Shown one piece after another: positions 57,065 through 64,000 of a stretch of DNA of 64,000 nt. Under the pieces are notes generated by a model, which saw nothing but the letters and a program-made list of their open reading frames with translations, made no database searches and had not been told where the DNA came from. This stretch comes from Chionoecetes opilio. Taxonomy: Eukaryota > Arthropoda > Malacostraca > Decapoda > Majidae. The number at the start of each line of letters is the position of its first letter. Position 1 is the stretch's first letter. The stretch lies in assembly GCA_016584305.1 (NCBI GenBank), contig JACEEZ010011040.1:90001-154000 (forward strand). Reading direction: 5' to 3'. The translations under genes and the position numbers were made by a program.

Positions 57065-57695
57065 ATGAGGCCAGGAACTATTCAAGGGATTGTTGTTTTT
57101 GGTTGAGCATTTATTGTGACAATGAAACTGTTGTTGGTTGTTTATCCAGTAATGAGGATATGATGATTACTACCACGCCTTTCCCTGCCCTCAACCACCG
57201 TCCAGCCACACCACACATCACACTACCACTGTGTACTGCTGTTGTGCTATAGTCTATTCACTTAAGCTGGATTCTTGGGGGCTGCTCGCTGCCTACCCGA
57301 GTATGTAAGGACGTCGCTGATTGGCTGATGCACTCTGGCTGGGTGGTGATGGTGGTGGTACCTTGCCTCGCCGCTACCAAACTCCCTTGCGTTGACTCAG
57401 AAAAATATTCATATTTCTTTGCTTTACTCACTTCTTACACAAGATAGGCCTATTTTGTTTGTATCAGTGAATCAAGCAGTGATTGTTCAACAATAACACA
57501 CCATTCATAACTCAATAGGGTAAAAAATAGTCATGACTGAGTATCACAATCATGAACCATGATATGAAAGTAAGAAACATGTTGACATGAAACCATGACA
57601 TGAAAGTATGAACCATGTTGAAGTTTGAGTCAAGGAGTTGTGACCTCACCGTCCAGCGGGATTGTGTGTGTGTGTGCCTGGCTGTACACAAACCC
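57065..57695. other. Intergenic, no gene seen
   Basis: No repeat family of this window and no convincing exon. A short GT run is present at the end. Confidence 0.4.
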
Positions 57696-57901
57696 TTAAC
57701 CCCTTGAGGCCCAGAACGTAATTTCCATTGTAATTTGGCTACCATTAGACAATTTTTAGTGAATATAAGCAATATTTTATAGATATGACCTGTTTAGTAT
57801 CCTTGTCCACTAATCTGGGATATTTAGTTATCGTAATTTTATGGCCAACAAGACAAGATTTTATATATAGCAAAGGGAAGATCTGGGTGTGAAGGGGTTA
57901 A
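57696..57901 (-). mobile_element. MITE family 1
   Basis: TTAA at 57696-57699 and 57898-57901, standard ends. Confidence 0.9.
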
Positions 57902-58700
57902 TGTCATGCCAGGAGTGTCAAGGCAGTATCAGGACATAGGCATAACACCTCCCTGTCCCTACTAGCTGAGCGTGTCAATTTTGGGAAACATAAACACAGC
58001 CGTACAAATGATACTTTTATGGCATTTTCCAGAATCGCTGAGGATCTCTTGGCCTCATATCTTGGACAGGTGAAAATTGTGCAGTTTCTCCTGGTAGTAA
58101 TGTTACTTTTGACATCTTTGATAAAATGGAGAAAAAACGTACCAAAAAATACAAACTTGTAGATGAGAGAAAATAACTCTATATATATATGTATAAAAAA
58201 AAAATATCTTGGGTTAAAAAATTAAAACCAAATAACACTGGACACCTTAAAGGCTTCATAAAAAGTATCTAGTAATACAAAAAATAACAAGGAAACTATA
58301 GATCAAGAAAACTGTACAGCGATACAAAATAATGTAGAAAATGAGGTCGTTAAGATTACCGATGATGCGAACTACAAAACTAACCATCTCTGCAGCCACC
58401 CGGGATACGCACACACACGTACACACACACACTCAAAAAAATGTAATGCCCCTCGTTCAATTACAAAAGCCTCGTTTCCTTTCTCTCACACACACACATA
58501 CGTACATACACACACATCCTTGCACTACCTCTAATGTAAATACAAAATGTACAGTAAGACAGAAAAATGACACCGCAGAATAGTTATTAAATAAGCCTTG
58601 AACCATGTCTGTCTGTCTGTGTGTCTGTCATGGATGGCTCGATTGTTGCGGCGCCGACCCTCCGACTTGTCCCGCTGTTAACATACACACACACTGGGTG
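57902..58700. other. Intergenic, no gene seen
   Basis: A-rich, with short CA runs (58410-58430, 58488-58515) and a TGTC run at 58606-58628. No supported coding sequence. Confidence 0.4.
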
Positions 58701-58928
58701 CAGTAAATTCGTACACAAGTTGTTTCGTACACCAGTAGATTCGTACACCAAAAAGTTATTTCGTAGTCTATATGAAACCATAGTCATTTTGTACACTCGG
58801 CTCAGGGATGAACTTGACTACTAGTTACGAAACGACGCCAGGTATGTACGAAAAAACTCAAAATCAGTGTACGATGTAACTAACAAAACTTGGGTACGAA
58901 ACAACTTCGGTACGAAACTCCCTGTAAC
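58701..58928 (-). mobile_element. MITE family 2, copy 4
   Basis: Starts cagtaaattcgtacacaagt and ends tacgaaactccctgtaac; inverse of the copies at 7131 and 12419. Confidence 0.85.
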
Positions 58929-59074
58929 CACACGCACACACACACACTTGCCTTCAGTGGTGTGATTAGTGTGTATTAAAACCACTGACTTTATTATTCC
59001 AGAAGTGATTCCAGTGTTGACTTTCTACAGCACTCATAAGGAACCAAATATGGCACTCTAGATGTCTATATATA

Positions 59075-59668
59075 CAGTCGACCCTCGATTTAACGGACCT
59101 CGGTTTAACCCCTTGAGACCCAGAACGTAATTTCCATTGTAATTTGGGTGCCAATAGACAATTTTTAGTGACTATAAGCAATATTTTATAGATATGACCT
59201 GTTTAGTATCCTTGTCGACTAACTAATGTGGTATATTCAGTGACTTTTCATAATTTTATGACTCGACAACAGACAATTTTTTATAGCAAAGGAAAGATCT
59301 GGGCGTGAAGGGGTTAATGGATTTCGGATTTAACGGACTCCATTCGCTACCGGGCAAGCGGACCAAATCATTTAAAAAGTCCGCTGCTTGAAAAATGTGT
59401 CCGTCAGGTCAGAGCTTAAATGTAAAATGTGTCCGAGCAGTGCAGGTGTTCTTGCCCAATCCAGCATGTAGCGCCAGTCACTGTTTACCTCCCAACCTAG
59501 CTACTCTGTCTGCTTGTGTTTGTGATTATTTCTCATTTATTTCACAATTTTTCCTGTGTTTTTCCTATATTTTCACACCCCCGGGAAAATACCCTCGCAC
59601 TAATGGACACTCGGCTCTTAACGGACCACTTCTCCCCCTTTTTAGTACGTTAAATCGAGTGTCGACTG
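59075..59668. mobile_element. Tigger/pogo-like MITE with a nested family 1 MITE
   Basis: TA-flanked, with ends CAGTCGACCCTCGATTTAAC and its diverged complement GTTAAATCGAGTGTCGACTG. A family 1 MITE (59105-59317, TTAA duplication) interrupts it near the left end. No transposase. Confidence 0.88.
59105..59317 (-). mobile_element. MITE family 1, nested
   Basis: TTAA at 59105-59108 and 59314-59317. Removing it rejoins 'acctcggtttaa' with 'tggatttcgg', which shows that family 1 moved after the Tigger-like MITE had landed. Confidence 0.9.
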
Positions 59669-59689
59669 TACTGATATTTACTGCCTTAT

Positions 59690-59960
59690 TTCACCCATCT
59701 AAAAGGCTCAATATTGGTGGCACTGTTAGTCTGTTTGATGGCTCTGTATGTGCCTGTATGATGGCACTTTATATGCCTCTATACTGACACTACAGATGCC
59801 TATATATACTGACACTTTCAGCCTTATTTCAGCCATCTCCAAGGCTCAATATTGGTGGCAGTGTTAGCTTGTATAGTAGCCCTCTGTATACCTGTATGGT
59901 GGCACTCTGTATGTCTGTATGGTGGCACTCTGTATGTCTGTATGGTGGCACTCTGGAGGT
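59690..59960. repeat. Two ~130-bp units plus a 25-bp array
   Basis: 'gccttatttc-cccatct' and 'aaggctcaatattggtggca' occur twice (about 59690 and 59820). The second is followed by three 'tgtatggtggcactctgtat' units. Confidence 0.8.
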
Positions 59961-60736
59961 CATGTCGTGTCATATCAGGTCACAACAAACAGGGCAAGTG
60001 TCGGGTCATATCAGCTGCACTCGGGTCAGAAAAAAAAACTACCGACCTAAACATATTTTCCGTCACAAACATTATTATTATTATCATCATTATTTATTAT
60101 TTTTTTAAGCACAAGACTGTAAAATTGATGTTTCCGTGTGATTTATTTTTTTATATAGAAAGTTTGAAATGATTTGAGACTCTAGGATGGAGGAAGAAAC
60201 CTAAACAACCTACTAGTATGCATCTAGACACAGCGTCCCCTACCTAGTGGCCTTATATAATGCTTAGAATAAACCTATGCGTCACTTTGTCTTCACCGAT
60301 TATCTCTCGCTCACTCAATGTCTTTTCGCTCACTCGCTCGCTCGCTCGCTCGCTATGCCTCTGAACAATATTTGATTCTTAGGAACTTCTAACCTTATGT
60401 CAAGAAAGTAAAGTTTAACAGAATATATAAACAATATGAATGTCAATGCTCAGTGGCTGCTGCTCGTCAGTGGCAATAGTGAACCACCACACTATGTCAC
60501 CGCATAAATAACTCTTCAAACGCTCAACAACCCGCCGACGGAATCCACTCTCCGTTCCGCCAGCCTTCACCCACCAACGGAATCCACCCTTCCGCCGCCA
60601 TGCCAGGAACTTAACACTCCACTCCAGCGGCCCGCAAACATTGTATGTCCACCGGGCATCGCTGCGTCATTTGAGCCGTTTTGTCCGTTTCGCGCACCAT
60701 GCAGCTGCTCTCTACTCCCAAGGGCACCACGGGAAA
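59961..60736. other. Intergenic, no gene seen
   Basis: Contains a (CGCT)n run at 60330-60355 and a short GC-rich block at about 60530-60600 with a repeated 'cggaatccac'. No convincing exon. Confidence 0.4.
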
Positions 60737-60956
60737 TTAACCCCTTGAGACCCACAACCCAGAACGTAATTTCCATTGTAATTTGGGTCCCATTAGACGA
60801 TTTTTAGTGACTATAAACAATGTTTTATAGATATGACCCATTTAGTAGCCTTGTCGACTAACTAATTTGGTATATTCAGTTAGTTTTCGTAATTTTATGG
60901 CTCGAAAACATATGATTTTTTATAGCAAAGGAAAGATCTGGGCGTGAAGGGGTTAA
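60737..60956 (-). mobile_element. MITE family 1
   Basis: TTAA at 60737-60740 and 60953-60956, standard ends, with a small 'cccaca' duplication at the left end. Confidence 0.9.
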
Positions 60957-61313
60957 GTGTTGGCAAGCGCACACTGTTTACATCACAAAGGAAAACTGTG
61001 GTAGCATCGCGTTGCTATTAAAGTGATAATAAAAATACCCGACACGGGTACGATCTGATGTGGACAATCTCTGCATGATTTGTGAACGTTATTGTCTTTA
61101 GAAATACAATGAACTCCACCACTCTGTCTCTATATACATCTTAAGTAATAATTCCACTTTGAGCAGTGAGTCTGTATGCAGAAAACTGTACATCCCACAT
61201 CTTTAAACACAGATGTCACCTTCCGCAGATTTGAGTTATTGTTTAAGTCAGTCAGTGTGCCGAGCGTTGCCACGAGGTTGTTTAAAGGTCCCTGCGCGTC
61301 CCTGCGCGTCCCT

Positions 61314-61472
61314 CTGGCATGACGCAGCTGCACAGGGGTCGAGGCAGCTGCATGGCTCTCCGTCCCCTGGCATGACACAGCTGCACAGTGGCCGAGGCAG
61401 CTGCATGGCCCTCCGTCCCCTGGCATGACACAACTGCACAGTGGCCGAGGCAGCTGCATGGCCAGACAAACA
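61314..61472. repeat. 53-bp tandem repeat, three copies
   Basis: Units of 'ctggcatgacacagctgcac', 'agtggccgaggcagctgcat' and 'ggccctccgtccc'. The Cys/His-rich antisense frames are repeat artefacts. Confidence 0.95.
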
Positions 61473-61737
61473 AACGCCTCCTACTCCGCACGTCACAACT
61501 TGAGAATACCGACAGGGGAGTTCTTACATTCAAGCACGATTACAGGGAAATAAATATAACCAAATGAAGCCGACCGTTGCGTCAGACAGCGACTCGGAGA
61601 CTGAAAGTGAGTTTTGAAAAGCAACAGACGGAATCTTTTCACATCTTTCACCGCACAAGTCACACCACGGCAGTCTTTTGTTTGCTTCTACGTATGCCAG
61701 GGACAACCACCGCTATCGTCAGCTACTACAGGAATCA

Positions 61738-61812
61738 TCTCACAGGAACTACCTTGTGTAGGTCTCACTGCCTCTTGTAGCTTCCTTATTTTCTTCTTAT
61801 GTTCTTACTAGA
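61738..61812 (+). mobile_element. LINE family A tail fragment
   Basis: Reads 'caggaactaccttgtgtagg', then 'cctcttgtagcttcctta' and 'ttttcttcttatgttctta'. Confidence 0.8.
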
Positions 61813-61967
61813 GAGGCACGAGTCCATCTGCACAACACCCGCACCCTCGGAGAAACGGTCTTGGCTACCTCGACACCTAGACATTTTATCCTGCGTCCCA
61901 AGATCACCCTTTGACCCTTTGAGCTGCCCTGTAACTCTCTCCCTCCCTTCCCCCTCAAGGAGATGAA

Positions 61968-61973
61968 TTTATT
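61968..61973 (-). promoter_or_regulatory. Candidate polyadenylation signal of the zinc-finger gene
   Basis: AATAAA on the minus strand, about 166 bases after the stop codon. Confidence 0.45.
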
Positions 61974-62138
61974 GCATAGTTCTAATCATAATAAATAAAA
62001 TCACGGCATTTATGGGAACTAATCCACAAGAGGCAAGGATTAAAACTGGCTAGGTGTGCAGGAGGATGATGATGGATTCAAGATTATTACCAAAAAGACA
62101 CTTGCTCACTCGTCGCTACAAAACTATGGCATGTGTAG

Positions 62139-64000
62139 TCACTGGTTGGGTCGGTGTTGTTGGGGTTGAGGGTGATACTGTCTGGGGTCCGGGGGGGGCA
62201 TCATATAGGAGGTGGCGGGGAAAATGGAGTGGGGGTAGGGGATTAGGTTAGCCATGGACATCTGTGGTGGCATCATGTTGGGAGGGAGAGGGGAAGCGAG
62301 GGATTGTGCGATGAGCGATGGCGAGGGTTGGCTCTGTCTGTCAGCCGAGGAGTGTTGTGACAAGGAGTGAGGGGACTTCTGGGCTGAGTTACTGTTGACA
62401 TTGTGTTGGGGGAAGCCTCTAGCCTGCTCGTGTTGTACTTGCTCCCCATTGCCTTGATAACTCTGCTCTGAGCCCGTACTGGACCCCTCGCTGTGTTCGT
62501 GGCCGTGGGATCTGTCACCACTCACCCCGTCTTGTCCTAACCCCCGGTCTTGCCCTAAACCTCGGTCTTGCCCTAACCCCCGGTCTTGCCCTAACCCTCG
62601 GTCTTGCCCTAAACCTCCTCGGTCTTGCCCTAACCCCCGGTCTTGCCCCAACCCTCGGTCTTGCCCTAAACCTCCTCGGTCTTGCCCTAAACCTCCTCGG
62701 TCTTGCCCTAAACCTCCTCGGTCTTGCCCTAAACCTCCTCGGTCTTGCCCTAAACCTCCTCGGTCTTGCCCTAAACTTCGGTCTTGCCCTAAACCTCGGT
62801 CTTGCCCTAAACCTCCTCGGTCTTGCCCTAAACCTCGGTCTTGGCCTAAACCTCGGTCTTGCCCTAAACCTCGGTCTTGCCCTAAACCTCCTCGGTCTTG
62901 CCCTAAACCTCGGTCTTGCCTAAACCCCGGTCTTGCCCTAACCCTCGGTCTTGCCCCAACCCTCTGTCTTGCCCTAAACCTCCTCTGTCTTGCCCTAACC
63001 CACCTCTTTCCTGCCCTAACCCACCTCGATCTTGCCCTAAACCCCCTCGGTCCTGCCCTAACCCTCGATCTTGCCCCAACCCACCTCTATCTTGCCCTAG
63101 TAGTCCACCTCTCTCCTGCCCCAACCCTCCCCTCTCTTGCCCGAGTCCACCTCTCTCCTGCCCTAAACCACCTCTGTCTTGCCCCAACCCACCTCGATCT
63201 TGCCCTAAACCCCCCCTCTCTTGCCCTAAACCACCTCTGTCCTGCCCGAGTCCACCTCTATCCTGCCCCATCCCAGGTCGCTCCTGCCCTAACCCACCTC
63301 TATCCGGCCCTAACCCACCCCTATCCGGCCCTAGCCCCATCCTCTCCTGCATGCGGTCCAGCCCTATCCTGCCCAGGGCCATCACCTCTTGGCCCAAGGC
63401 GCGGTCCATCAAGTTCATGCCATCATGTTCCCCAAAGATTTGTGAGTCTAACCTCCCGTCATCGTGCCGTTCCTCCTTGATGCGCTTGGCCTGCTGCAAA
63501 ACAATCCTCGGGTCCGGTACGTCCTTGTGGCACTTCATATGGGAGATGAGTGCCGCCATTTCCCTGAAGTGTTTCCTACAGGAGGGGTGGGGGCAGGCGT
63601 ACGGTTTCTCCCCGAGGTGCGTACGGAAGTGCTGATCTAATATAGCCTTTTGTCGGAAGTGTTTACCGCATTCCATACACACATACGGCTTTTCTCCGGT
63701 GTGTATCCGTAAGTGCTGGTTTAGGATCGTGCGCTGGCGGAACGATTTACCGCAGAACGCGCAGTCGTACGGCTTGTCCCCCGTGTGGATGCGGATGTGC
63801 TGTTGGAGATGTGTGGGCTGCCGGAACAGTTTGCCGCACTCCGGACACACGTAGGGGCGGTCCGTGCTGTGGGTGCGTTCGTGCTGCACTAGTCCGCCCT
63901 TCAGTTTGAACCCCTTGTTGCAGAGGTTGCAGCGGAAGGGACGGTTCTCCTCGTCGTCGTCCTCGGTGGCGCTGGCGTGCATGGAGGGGTGGGTCACGGG
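62139..64000 (-). CDS. C2H2 zinc-finger protein, 3' part, with Gly-Gln-Asp-Arg repeats
   Basis: Partial: the reading frame is open to the window edge at 64000, so the N-terminus lies outside. Order: an acidic stretch (TEDDDEENRP); five C2H2 fingers with TGEKPY-type linkers (about 63930-63540), the last of the form C-x4-C; a basic helix (RIVLQQAKRIKEE); about 40 GLGQ(D/E)RG or GLGQ(D/E)RGG units (63330-62537); a Ser/Gln/His region; and a Pro/Met/Gln tail ending HRPNQ. At 62919-62921 one repeat lacks a base ('cttgcctaaa' versus 'cttgccctaaa'), so the frame of the fingers and the frame of the tail differ by one. The tail frame itself is open for 170 codons up to the TGA at 62139. Either a one-base sequence error or a real truncating change. 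A nuclear DNA-binding role is expected from the fingers. I cannot name an ortholog. Confidence 0.85.
62537..63330. repeat. 18/21-bp coding minisatellite in the zinc-finger gene
   Basis: Units ggtttagggcaagaccga with or without gga on the minus strand. All are multiples of three, so copy-number change keeps the frame. The antisense strand is also open across the array, which is a by-product. Confidence 0.95.

Noticed and set aside
62916..63635. Long plus-strand open frame rich in Ser-Cys-Pro
   Set aside because: It is the antisense of the GLGQDRG repeat and of the zinc-finger exon. The repeat has no stop in this frame by composition.
1..64000. A bacterial-style defence or other multi-gene system
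   Set aside because: The content is eukaryotic: spliced genes, LINE/SINE/MITE copies and satellites. No operon-like cluster or known defence domain was seen.

Overview
The window reads as nuclear DNA of an arthropod, most likely a decapod crustacean. I infer this from GT-AG spliced genes of animal type, very dense microsatellites, scattered TTAGG-type (arthropod telomere motif) repeats, and many LINE, SINE and MITE copies. There is no bacterial organisation, operon, CRISPR array or phage. No species can be named from the sequence alone.

Four protein-coding genes can be supported. (1) A two-exon UPF0449 / C19orf25-like small coiled-coil protein (+, 4705-7959, 122 aa). (2) A complete two-exon COQ4, the coenzyme Q biosynthesis protein (-, 11952-10240, 307 aa, with the HDxxHx11E metal motif). 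Genes 1 and 2 are convergent. (3) An eight-exon MYND-finger protein of the MSS51 type (+, 37512-56159, 415 aa), whose introns are full of mobile elements. (4) The 3' part of a C2H2 zinc-finger gene (-, 64000-62139), with five fingers, about 40 copies of a GLGQ(D/E)RG(G) repeat, a one-base frame break and a Pro/Gln/Met-rich tail. Genes 3 and 4 are convergent. In genes 1-3 every exon junction joins in phase, which is strong internal support for the models.

Layout: 1-4.6 kb holds microsatellites, an 11-bp minisatellite inside a fold-back element, and LINE scraps. 4.7-12 kb holds genes 1 and 2 and several MITEs. 12-20.8 kb is a nest of decayed transposons: a LINE split by an unidentified GC-rich insert, bounded by inverted repeats. 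20.85-37.4 kb is a 19-bp AT-rich satellite, interrupted by a MITE and by a damaged second copy of the first coding exon of gene 3. 37.5-56.2 kb is gene 3. 56.2-62.1 kb is repeat-rich intergenic DNA. 62.1-64 kb is gene 4.

The genes do not form one pathway, although COQ4 and MSS51-type proteins are both mitochondrial in known relatives. The most interesting features concern gene-mobile element interplay. Several 3' splice sites sit directly against transposon ends or microsatellites, including a TTAA-target element that stops 3 nt before the CAG of an acceptor and a LINE tail that runs into the acceptor of gene 1. A near-perfect 90-bp-arm palindrome lies just after the stop of gene 3. A 2.7-3.4 kb tandem duplication spans satellite plus exon 1. 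Much of the satellite and the damaged exon copy look like unpolished long-read sequence, so an assembly artefact must be excluded there. I found no convincing previously undescribed multi-gene system.
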